Assembly (NCBI GenBank): GCA_937967805.1
Contig: CALBTC010000334.1
Span: 1 to 6,259, forward strand
Direction of reading: 5' to 3'
Length of the DNA stretch: 6,259 bases
Source: an uncultured Anaerolineaceae bacterium
GTDB lineage: Bacteria > Chloroflexota > Anaerolineae > Promineifilales > Promineifilaceae
The translations under genes and the position numbers were made by a program. Of this stretch, positions 1-6,114 are shown piece by piece (position 1 is the first letter of the stretch; every line of letters starts with the position of its first letter). The notes beneath the pieces were generated by a model. It saw only the letters and a program-made list of their open reading frames with translations. It had not been told where the DNA came from and ran no database searches.

Positions 1-92
1 AATCCACCGCCGGTTACAAAAAACGTGACCACCGGGGCAAGCAAGACCAATAACAACACAAACAAACTGATAAACAGGTAACGCTTAGACAT
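1..92 (-). CDS. N-terminal fragment of a membrane or exported protein
   Basis: Only the first 30 codons are in the window; the gene continues past the left edge. The visible residues begin MSKRYLFISLFVLLLVLLAP and continue VVTFFVTGGG. This is a short positive N-region followed by a hydrophobic stretch of about 20 residues, so it is an uncleaved signal anchor or a signal peptide. No lipobox cysteine is visible. The start is well supported: GAGGAGAG lies about 6 bases upstream of the ATG on the minus strand (around 98-105). The gene lies 161 bases downstream of the VWA gene on the same strand and probably has its own promoter in that gap. The function cannot be told from this fragment. Confidence 0.7.
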   Translation of the reverse strand, partial: MSKRYLFISLFVLLLVLLAPVVTFFVTGGG

Positions 93-183
93 AATCAACT
101 CTCCTCAACAAGGTTTATTTGGCAAGGACTACATTGGGGGAGCGATGCAAGGACAATGAGGCTGCAGCGCAAAAATTTAGACA

Positions 184-211
184 ATTATGCAGATTATGAA
201 GGAAAATGCAA
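184..211 (-). promoter_or_regulatory. Possible promoter for the left-edge gene
   Basis: On the minus strand a TTGCAT box (206-211) is followed after 16 bases by CATAAT (184-189), in an AT-rich gap between the VWA stop codon and the left-edge gene. The -10 matches the sigma-70 consensus at 5 of 6 positions and the -35 at only about 3 of 6. The resulting leader would be roughly 85 bases. This is a consensus match read by eye; AT-rich sequence gives such matches by chance. Confidence 0.3.
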
Positions 212-236
212 AGATTTAAAGGTGTCATTTTGCATT
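205..236. repeat. 8-bp inverted repeat after the VWA gene
   Basis: AATGCAAA (205-212) and TTTGCATT (229-236) are perfect inverted copies separated by 16 bases. They lie 18-49 bases beyond the VWA stop codon and overlap the possible -35 box of the next gene. The stem is AT-rich and no clear T-run follows it, so it is a poor intrinsic terminator. A dyad operator for the left-edge gene is equally possible. The role is unknown. Confidence 0.3.
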
Positions 237-253
237 AAATTGAGTTGCTAATG

Positions 254-3178
254 TCATATATCCTCATCTTGCTGCTGCTTTTTCTTTAGAAGTCGAGCTG
301 CCAGCGTAGAACCTTCTGCAGCAGCAGGTGGTGTTTTTGCGGGCTTAGTTGTTTTGGGTGAAGACGGCCGTTCCCCCCCACTATCCTTCTCTGCTTGAGC
401 AGTTGGCTGACTGATCGTTGGTGGCGCGGCCGTTTCCGTTCCCTCTGACTGGTTTTTCTCGGCCCGCTTTTTGGCCTCAAACAGGCGAGCCACTTGCTCC
501 GTGCGCGGCGCTGGGACGACAGTGGCCGGCTGCAAACGGCCAAACGTGGCCGCCCAGGCCCGCTGCCAGTCGCGCCGGGTGACCACCAGACGGCGCACGG
601 CAATATCCAGCGGCAGCAGCAGCACGGCGATTAGCGTTAGCCAGGTCCAGATGGGGCGGGTGGTGGCTTCGCTGGGCAAGGTGTGGTCGAATACGGCCGT
701 TTCCAACCCCGCCAAATCCTGCCCGCCTGTTAACTCGGCAACTGTTTCCAAAAGCTGTGGATTAGTCTCAAACTCGCGGTACTCTGGCGAATAGCCCAGC
801 ACCCAGCCGCTGGTCTGCCCCACCACGTTTTCCTCCGTGCCGTCAGAGCCGGCCACACGAATGAAGTACGCGCCATCTGTCTCCGGCACAAACTGGGTTT
901 CATAGCGGCCAGGAGCCACCTGGTTCAGCGTCACGTTTTGCACCGAGCCGTCTGGGGCGACGACGTTGGCTTCCATCGTCAAATTATTGAGGAAGTCGCC
1001 GCTGCTGCCCCGGGCATCGACCGTCAGAGTGGCTTGCTCCTCGGTGTAGCTGACCACTGTTTCTACATTGCTGTCTCGATCCTGCGAGATGGTCCAGCGC
1101 ACCGCCTGGGCCCAAAAGGCAGGGAAGCCGTCCCACTGCACCCACTCCCGTCCCCAACGCCCGGTCGCGTCTGATGTCCAGGCCACAGATCGGCCCAGGC
1201 CGTATTGCCACGCCGCCAGCAGCGGGTCGCCTTCGTGGGAGTTTAAAATGACCTGAGCCGTGTCTTTGGGGCTGGTGCCCACGTAGCCGTAGAGGGGTGG
1301 TACGGCCGTAATTCCCGTTAAAATCGGGCTATTGCTTACCAAATTGGGGAAAAAGCGCTCTTCAATGAGATAAGTGCGCTGGATAGAGGTGGTCTCCTGG
1401 GTAAAAATTTGCGGCAGGTTGGCCGCCTGGTTGGTGAAATGAAAACGGCCGTTGCCCCACTGCGCCACCTGCTGCAGCCAGGGCACGTCCGGCCCCTCAC
1501 CAATGGAAACGGCCGAAACCGTCACCCCTTCCTCCACCAACGAGGCAACCAGTTGCTCAACCCCTTCTTTTTGCTCCGAATCGGCCCCATCGGCCAGCAA
1601 GATGATATGCTTTACCTGATTGGGACTATCGGCCAGCGCCGCGGCGGCCGCTTCCAGACCGGTGCGGACGTAGATGCCGCCGCCCCCCGCGCCAATCTGC
1701 CGGATCAGGCTGATGGCCTCTTCACGTTCGCTGGCCGGGAGTGGCCCGATGGGGTTATCCGGCTGCGTGTCCACAGGGATGACGGCGATTTCGTCAAAAT
1801 CGTTCAGCAGCTCCACCACGCGCACCGCGCCCTCAGCCGCCAGCTGAATTTTGGTGACGCCGCCTTCCGGGGCGCTCATGCTGCCGGAGCGATCAATCAC
1901 AATCACGATGCTCACCGAGGGGAATCGCTCCTGGTCCTTAATTTGCATCTCTAACGGCAGCGTTTCTTCCAGCGGAGTGCGGAAGTAGCCGCCCACGCCA
2001 TAGCTTTGCGGCCCACCCACCGCCACCAGCCCGCCGCCCAGGTCACGGACGTAGCTTTGCAGCGTCTCCATCTTGCGCGGCGACAAATTTTTGGCGTTCA
2101 CGTTGACCAAAATAACGCTGCTGTAGTTGCTCAGCTCGGCCAGGCTGGCGGGCAAATCAACCGGCGTGATGCGGTCCACCACCAGTCCGGTAGCTTCCAG
2201 CGCCAACAGCAGTTGGGGGGATTCATCCGGTTGCGGTGTGCCGTCATCGGCCACGGTGCCGTCATTGGCTACCAGCAGCACGCGCGGCGGCCCAACCACT
2301 TCGGTGTAGGCGGCCAGTTCGTTGTTTTGGAAGAAGGTATCGTTGGTCGGAGTGAGCTGGACGCGGTAACGGGCAAACTCTTGCTCCAGGGCGCGCAGGC
2401 GCACGGCAAAGTTGTTGGCCCCGCGCCGCAGCTGCACATCTTCTTCGTACACCACGCTGCCCCCGGAGAGCACGCGCAGGGTGGCGGGCATGTCGGTGCT
2501 GCTCTCGGCAGTAATGTCCAGGCGGAATGTTTCCCCCTGGCTGATGCGCGTGGGGGCGCTGACGCCGGTGAGCAGCGCTTCGGCGGCGGTGGCGTCCCGC
2601 CCCAGCAGCACGTAGCTGATTTCGACGCCGCTGTTGGCCGCCAGCCGGGCGGCTTCGGTGGTGTTACCCACGGTGGCGATACCATCGCTCAAAATCACCA
2701 GGCGCCGGGCTGAGCCGGCAGGGAACAGGGCCATCCCCAGCCGGATTGCTTCGGCGACGTCGGTTTGCAGCGCCTGGGGCACGGAGCTGACGGGGGCCAG
2801 TTCGGCCAGTCCGCTCATGGGGCGCTCTACCAGGGCGTTGGCGCCAAACAGGATGACGGCCGCTTGGTCGTTGGGCGTCATTGTTTCCACGGCGGTGCGG
2901 ATGTAGGTTTCGGCCGTTTCGGCCTGGGTGGTGCTGATCGAGTCCGAGGCGTCAACCAAGAAGACGACGGCCAGCTCATCGGCGGCGCGCACCAGTTGGG
3001 AACCGGCCAGGCTAAGTACCAGCAGCAGCATGATGAGAATTCGTAGTCCCAGGCTGACCCATTCGCGCCAATTCCGTGTTCTGTAACGGCCGTTGGCCGC
3101 ACGCTGTGGCCGCCCCAACCAGAAAAAGTAGGGGAGGGTGAGCAGCAGCAAAAGGGCGAGCGGGGTGGTGAAGTTCAT
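254..3178 (-). CDS. Membrane-anchored double-VWA protein with glutamine-amidotransferase-like domain
   Basis: A 974-residue envelope protein. Two N-terminal membrane segments (about 4-22 and 39-63) flank an Arg-rich loop. The first VWA domain (about 68-200) has the metal-site motif DASDS (D76-S78-S80) and D165. A Rossmann-like GATase1 domain follows (about 298-412, with LGGGLVAVGGPQSYGVGGY). The second VWA domain (about 422-600) has DRSGS (D429-S431-S433), GAGGGGIYV and LLADGAD (D530). A beta-rich segment leads to a C-terminal membrane helix (843-861) and a disordered, charged cytoplasmic tail. Both metal sites look intact. The protein has no cysteine, so it cannot be a classical amidotransferase. 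This architecture resembles proteins annotated as glutamine amidotransferase or VWA protein (COG5426-like); their function is not known, but ligand or partner binding at the cell surface is likely. The reading frame is open up to an ATG at 3238. I prefer 3178 because the extra 20 codons are repeat DNA and the membrane helix follows at once; neither start has a clear ribosome-binding site. Confidence 0.85.
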   Translation of the reverse strand: MNFTTPLALLLLLTLPYFFWLGRPQRAANGRYRTRNWREWVSLGLRILIMLLLVLSLAGSQLVRAADELAVVFLVDASDSISTTQAETAETYIRTAVETMTPNDQAAVILFGANALVERPMSGLAELAPVSSVPQALQTDVAEAIRLGMALFPAGSARRLVILSDGIATVGNTTEAARLAANSGVEISYVLLGRDATAAEALLTGVSAPTRISQGETFRLDITAESSTDMPATLRVLSGGSVVYEEDVQLRRGANNFAVRLRALEQEFARYRVQLTPTNDTFFQNNELAAYTEVVGPPRVLLVANDGTVADDGTPQPDESPQLLLALEATGLVVDRITPVDLPASLAELSNYSSVILVNVNAKNLSPRKMETLQSYVRDLGGGLVAVGGPQSYGVGGYFRTPLEETLPLEMQIKDQERFPSVSIVIVIDRSGSMSAPEGGVTKIQLAAEGAVRVVELLNDFDEIAVIPVDTQPDNPIGPLPASEREEAISLIRQIGAGGGGIYVRTGLEAAAAALADSPNQVKHIILLADGADSEQKEGVEQLVASLVEEGVTVSAVSIGEGPDVPWLQQVAQWGNGRFHFTNQAANLPQIFTQETTSIQRTYLIEERFFPNLVSNSPILTGITAVPPLYGYVGTSPKDTAQVILNSHEGDPLLAAWQYGLGRSVAWTSDATGRWGREWVQWDGFPAFWAQAVRWTISQDRDSNVETVVSYTEEQATLTVDARGSSGDFLNNLTMEANVVAPDGSVQNVTLNQVAPGRYETQFVPETDGAYFIRVAGSDGTEENVVGQTSGWVLGYSPEYREFETNPQLLETVAELTGGQDLAGLETAVFDHTLPSEATTRPIWTWLTLIAVLLLPLDIAVRRLVVTRRDWQRAWAATFGRLQPATVVPAPRTEQVARLFEAKKRAEKNQSEGTETAAPPTISQPTAQAEKDSGGERPSSPKTTKPAKTPPAAAEGSTLAARLLKKKQQQDEDI

Positions 3179-3182
3179 GGTT

Positions 3183-3214
3183 CGGTAATCAGGAAGCCAG
3201 TAATCGGTAATCAG
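3183..3214. repeat. Clustered GTAATC repeats at the VWA start
   Basis: CGGTAATCAG occurs twice in direct orientation (3183-3192 and 3205-3214), with a third GTAATC at 3200-3205. The cluster sits directly upstream of the preferred VWA start codon. Read through in frame it gives a peptide resembling ITDYWLPDYRT, a type of pseudo-N-terminus I recall from automated translations of intergenic repeats in Chloroflexota. That recollection is not verified here. Confidence 0.5.
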
Positions 3215-3230
3215 TATTTGGTTAACGGTT

Positions 3231-3277
3231 GGGGGCATTATAGGGGATGTTAGGGGTTTGGGGAATGTTTTTGGGGG
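3231..3277 (+). other. Potential G-quadruplex upstream of the VWA gene
   Basis: Five G-tracts of four or five bases stand in a row on the plus strand: 3231-3235, 3243-3246, 3253-3256, 3260-3263 and 3273-3277. The last four alone have loops of 6, 3 and 9 bases, enough for a four-layer quadruplex, and the fifth tract is a spare. The G-rich strand is the template strand for the VWA gene, so any folded structure would lie in the path of the polymerase just upstream of the start codon. Formation in the cell is inference. Confidence 0.5.
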
Positions 3278-3303
3278 ACGGTTAATCTGCGATTAGTGTC
3301 TAT

Positions 3304-3418
3304 CTGATTTTTAGCCACAGAGAGCACAGAGATTCTTGAGATCAGTCCATAGTTCTCCATCTTCTCTTTCTTCTACTTCGACTACGCTCAGCACAAGCCT
3401 GTGGCTCTTTTAAATCAG
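3304..3418. repeat. Intergenic repeat segment bounded by imperfect inverted repeats
   Basis: The left end (3304-3320) reads CTGATTTTTAGCCACAG. The right end (3399-3418), read on the minus strand, is CTGATTTAAAAGAGCCACAG. The outer CTGATTT and the inner AGCCACAG match exactly, with three extra bases in the right arm. Inside are two motifs I recognise as common intergenic repeats in this kind of genome: GCCACAGAGAGCACAGAG (3314-3331) and CTTCGACTACGCTCAGC (3376-3392). A pyrimidine-rich stretch (about 3353-3380) lies between them. The right arm contains the stop codon of the kinase-like gene. It may be a small non-autonomous mobile element or a structured transcript end; no flanking target duplication is clear. 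Confidence 0.45.
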
Positions 3419-5598
3419 TCGTCGAAGAAGAGGGGGAGGTAGATGGTGAAGACGGAGCCGGCGCCGTACTTGCTTTGGGCATCGACCCGGCCACCGTGAG
3501 CCAGCACGATGAATCGTGCCAGTGCCAGACCCATGCCGGCGGAACGGCCGTTGCCGTTGGCCTTTAACTTTGACAATCCAGACCAAATTGTATCCAGGCG
3601 CTCTGGCGGAATACCCACGCCGGTATCAACCACGCGCAAGAATAAATCGCTGCCGGCCAGGCCGCATTCTACCTGCACGACGCCGCCAATCTTGTTGAAC
3701 TTGATGGCGTTGTGCAGCAGATGCTGGGCGGCTTCGGTGAGCTGTTCGATGTCACCTAGCACGGTGGTATGGGGCGTACTGGCATTAAACTCCACCACGA
3801 CTCGGCGAGCTTCGGCCATATCACGCAAATTGCGAATTGCTTGCTGGGCGATCTCATCAAGCCGGTTAAGCTGAAAGCTAAATTCGTTGCGCATTTGAAT
3901 GCGCCCAGAAATGTTGATCAGTTTCTCGATGGGCAGCTTAATTTCGCTGATGTGCTGGTCGATCTGGCCGGCCAGCTTGAGGGTGGTTGCATCATCTTTC
4001 GTTTGCAGCTGCTGTACTTCCTGGGTGAGGGTGTTGAACGGCCGTCTTAACTCTGGCGAAATCAGATCTACAAATTGGGAATACAGACTTGCCAGTTCCT
4101 GCAAATGCTGCCGGTCACGGGTCAAAATCTGGTTTTGATGGAACACGTATTCATTAATCTGGCGCAGGCTGGACACGTTTTGCGCCTGGGCCAGCAGCGG
4201 GCTGATCTGGCTGGACATGTTTTCTAGCAGGTCAAAATCAGGCTGGTCATACGACGCACCAGATTGTTTCAGACCCAGCGCCAGCACGCCGATGAGACTG
4301 TCCCCGGCATGGAGCGGCTTGTACAAAACGCGCTCCCAGCGGGCCAGCATCGTGCGCTCGGCTTCGGGCATCCCGGCAAAACGTTCCAGGGTATCGATGT
4401 CATATTGAACAAGGGGAACATGGTTTTGGCGTAAAAATTGGGTGACGGGACTATGGGCCTCAAGGGTCAAAGTATCTAGCGACTTATTTTGCAGATTGGC
4501 TAACGGCCGTAGCATCAACCGCCCGCCCGGCCCATCATCGGCAACAAACAACCACGCCTCATCTGTATTGAGATTGGCCTGCACCATTCGCAAAAAAAGC
4601 TGCCCTAGCTGAACCGGGTCTGGCAAATTGCCAATCACATTGCTGAATTCGGCCAGGACGGTCTCTTGTTGTAAGGAACCGGGTAGGAACAGCCGCCGAG
4701 AGAGCTGCTTTATAAAATGATTGACGAGCGTAAATAAGCCAACAAACAACGCGGCGGCTACAAGCAGCACCAAAATTTCCCCGTTTGGCGGCGTGTTTTC
4801 GGGGAGATCGCGCACCGAGCGCACCAGTAAAGTCAGGCCACCCCAGGTAAGGCCAAAAATGACCAGGATGCTGACTACCCGGCTCAGCAGCTGGCGCAGC
4901 GAAAGCTGAAGGTCAGGCAACGCGGTGCTGGCTAAACTAATGGTGCCTGTGAGTGCAGCCAGCATCATCACCACCACGCCCGCCTGCTGCCACCCTGGCT
5001 GCCCCGGCTGCTGCACAGAGCCAAGCCCGCTGCCCACCAGCAGCAAAAAGATGACAACCAGCCAATACTGAATCTGATTGCGGTAAAGCGATGGTGGCAA
5101 ATCGCTGTTGAGCTTTTGGGTAAGCATCCAGGTGGCCACAACAGGCAGCACCCAACTGGCAATCCAGACGGAGGCCCACACGTCGAACTGGCGCACAGCC
5201 TGGCCTAAAAGGGTGAAGTCAGGCAAAGCATTGGGCCAAATGTTGGGGTCCAGCACAATGGCACCACCCCATAGCAGCAGACTCAACACCAAACCTGTCT
5301 GGCCGAAGCTGCGAGGAATGGGCAAATGGGCCAGCGTGGTGTAGAGGAGGAGAACGGCCGTTAAGCTCAACGCATACGTGCCGATTATCCCCCAGTTGTA
5401 AATGAGAATTTCAGAGAAGGTGGTGCCGCCAAAAAAACGGATGACGCTGCTGGCCCAAACGGCTGCAGACAACAAAGTGAGAGACCAACGCAGGAACAAC
5501 GGCCGTCTTTTCAGACGCGCCCGCCAAAGATAGACGATCATGCCAATAAAACTTAACGGCAAAAGTGAAATGAGAAGAAACTGCTGCGTTAGCGTCAT
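3415..5598 (-). CDS. Membrane GAF histidine-kinase-like protein lacking the phosphoacceptor histidine
   Basis: A 727-residue sensor-type protein. About eight or nine membrane helices fill residues 7-294 with little room for an extracellular sensor domain. A GAF domain follows (about 312-470), then a coiled-coil linker (about 470-505), a DHp-like helical hairpin (about 503-570) and a HATPase_c domain (about 610-724). The ATP-binding boxes look complete: N-box HLLHNAIKF (N630), G1 VVDTGVGIPPE (D658) and G2 AGMGLAL. The H-box is not: where SHELRTPL is expected it reads SPELRRPF, with Pro515 (codon at 4054-4056) replacing the phosphorylated His. It may therefore be a pseudokinase or an allosteric partner of another kinase; no response regulator is nearby. 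The frame is open up to an ATG at 5796. I reject that start because the extra 66 codons run through promoter and repeat DNA and carry three cysteines against one in the other 727 residues. No strong Shine-Dalgarno is seen at 5598. Confidence 0.85.
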   Translation of the reverse strand: MTLTQQFLLISLLPLSFIGMIVYLWRARLKRRPLFLRWSLTLLSAAVWASSVIRFFGGTTFSEILIYNWGIIGTYALSLTAVLLLYTTLAHLPIPRSFGQTGLVLSLLLWGGAIVLDPNIWPNALPDFTLLGQAVRQFDVWASVWIASWVLPVVATWMLTQKLNSDLPPSLYRNQIQYWLVVIFLLLVGSGLGSVQQPGQPGWQQAGVVVMMLAALTGTISLASTALPDLQLSLRQLLSRVVSILVIFGLTWGGLTLLVRSVRDLPENTPPNGEILVLLVAAALFVGLFTLVNHFIKQLSRRLFLPGSLQQETVLAEFSNVIGNLPDPVQLGQLFLRMVQANLNTDEAWLFVADDGPGGRLMLRPLANLQNKSLDTLTLEAHSPVTQFLRQNHVPLVQYDIDTLERFAGMPEAERTMLARWERVLYKPLHAGDSLIGVLALGLKQSGASYDQPDFDLLENMSSQISPLLAQAQNVSSLRQINEYVFHQNQILTRDRQHLQELASLYSQFVDLISPELRRPFNTLTQEVQQLQTKDDATTLKLAGQIDQHISEIKLPIEKLINISGRIQMRNEFSFQLNRLDEIAQQAIRNLRDMAEARRVVVEFNASTPHTTVLGDIEQLTEAAQHLLHNAIKFNKIGGVVQVECGLAGSDLFLRVVDTGVGIPPERLDTIWSGLSKLKANGNGRSAGMGLALARFIVLAHGGRVDAQSKYGAGSVFTIYLPLFFDD

Positions 5599-5619
5599 GC
5601 GGTAAAACGAATCCCTAAA

Positions 5620-5652
5620 ATGATTTACATCATAGTTTGCGCCATTATACCA
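5620..5652 (-). promoter_or_regulatory. Extended -10 promoter of the kinase-like gene
   Basis: On the minus strand TGGTATAAT (5644-5652) is a perfect extended -10 element. It would start transcription near 5637, about 40 bases before the ATG at 5598. The -35 region is weak, as is usual with extended -10 promoters. A small dyad, ATGAT-TTAC-ATCAT (5620-5633), lies just after the predicted start and could be an operator. The identical TGGTATAAT on the opposite strand at 5780-5788 makes this a divergent pair. Confidence 0.55.
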
Positions 5653-5667
5653 ACTTTTTACCTTACA

Positions 5668-5769
5668 AAATTTGGGAAATTTGGATAAATTTGGGAAAAA
5701 GCAGAGGAGATGGTACTTATAACCCAACTTATCCCAAATACAAATTTGGGATAAATTTGGGATAAATTG
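5668..5769. repeat. Array of AAATTTGGGAT repeats between divergent promoters
   Basis: AAATTT starts at 5668, 5677 and 5687, then at 5742 and 5753, with a partial copy (AAATTG) at 5764. Within each cluster the spacing is 9-11 bases, close to one helical turn. The full unit AAATTTGGGAT is exact at 5742-5752 and 5753-5763. One copy is inverted: TTATCCCAAAT at 5729-5739 pairs perfectly with ATTTGGGATAA at 5744-5754 across a 4-base loop. The array lies entirely between two outward-facing promoters, which suggests binding sites for a regulator or intrinsically bent DNA. It is far shorter than a CRISPR array, and there are no unique spacers. Confidence 0.6.
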
Positions 5770-5779
5770 AGAAACTGCA

Positions 5780-5788
5780 TGGTATAAT
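5780..5788 (+). promoter_or_regulatory. Extended -10 promoter of the broken nucleotidyltransferase gene
   Basis: TGGTATAAT at 5780-5788 is a perfect extended -10 element on the plus strand, with transcription predicted near 5795, about 32 bases before the ATG at 5827. There is no good -35 at normal spacing: TTGGGA at 5757-5762 belongs to the repeat array and lies 20 bases away. The promoter seems intact although the gene it serves is broken. Confidence 0.5.
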
Positions 5789-5826
5789 CCTGGCAAGATG
5801 ATTTTGATTAGCGGAAAATTTGTTTA

Positions 5827-6100
5827 ATGACGAATGAAGCATATTTGGCTTATCTACCTCAAATAAAGAAACGTTGGGAAAACGAATCTAAGATGTGGCA
5901 GCAGAAGCGGCAGCGTGCCTGGGAAGCAGCTCGCTAAATTGCTGTCATGCTGCGAAAGCATTATGCGGTTTCCCAGGTGATTTTGTTTGGCTCTTTGCCG
6001 GAAAAAGGTCGCTTTGATAAACAGTCGGACATTGATCTGGCTGTGACTGGACTAGACCCGGCACTTTTTAGAGGCTGCTGCCCGAGCGAATGAAGATTAA
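5827..6100 (+). pseudogene. Broken MNT-type nucleotidyltransferase (toxin-antitoxin class)
   Basis: The frame from ATG 5827 gives 36 residues (MTNEAYLAYLPQIKKRW...) and stops at TAA 5935-5937. The same frame resumes at once with homology: KHYAVSQVILFGSL, then FDKQSDIDLAV. This is the GS...DxD signature of polymerase-beta-fold nucleotidyltransferases such as MntA of HEPN-MNT systems. After GLDPALF the frame goes wrong and ends at TGA 6091. Removing the A at 6070 gives GLDPALFEAAARANED, so a one-base insertion is likely. Even when repaired it stops at 6098-6100, short of the C-terminal part that usually carries the third acidic residue. A nonsense mutation, a frameshift and a truncation together make it a pseudogene. 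An internal ATG at 5947 could give a 48-residue remnant. No HEPN partner is visible in the window. The ribosome-binding site is weak. Confidence 0.75.
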
Positions 6101-6114
6101 TTCCTATATCTCCA

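Larger units (their letters stand above)
364..5506. repeat. Dispersed ACGGCCGT palindrome, ten exact copies
   Basis: ACGGCCGT occurs at 364, 693, 1302, 1445, 3086, 3544, 4038, 4503, 5354 and 5499 (first base given). Four copies extend to the perfect decamer AACGGCCGTT (1445, 3086, 3544 and 5354 octamers). Near-matches with the CGGCCG core lie at 427, 1510, 1645, 2857 and 2911. All are inside the two large genes and none is in a non-coding gap. Chance would give well under one octamer in this length at 55-60% GC (rough estimate). Confidence 0.8.

Noticed and set aside
1644..1651. GCGGCCGC palindrome as a special site
   Set aside because: It lies in an Ala-rich run where GCG GCC GC is expected from codon use. 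I count it only as a variant of the dispersed palindrome core.
1409..2713. Long open frames on the plus strand opposite the VWA gene
   Set aside because: They are rich in His, Gln, Arg and Gly with no recognisable domain. They are antisense shadows of a clearly coding minus-strand gene.
3250..3360. Small minus-strand reading frame of 36 codons with a purine-rich stretch before its ATG
   Set aside because: It consists of intergenic repeat motifs and the complement of the G-tracts; the translation shows no domain or signal-peptide pattern.
3390..3414. Intrinsic terminator directly after the kinase-like gene
   Set aside because: The possible stem has a bulge and no T-run follows on the minus strand; the longer inverted repeat 3304-3418 explains the pairing better.
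5668..5769. CRISPR array
   Set aside because: Units are only about 10-11 bases, adjacent to one another, with no unique spacers.
5599..5796. Extension of the kinase-like gene to the ATG at 5796 (66 extra codons)
   Set aside because: It is encoded by the repeat array and the extended -10 promoter, is AT-rich, and has three cysteines whereas the remaining 727 residues have one. The membrane helix starts right after the internal ATG at 5598.
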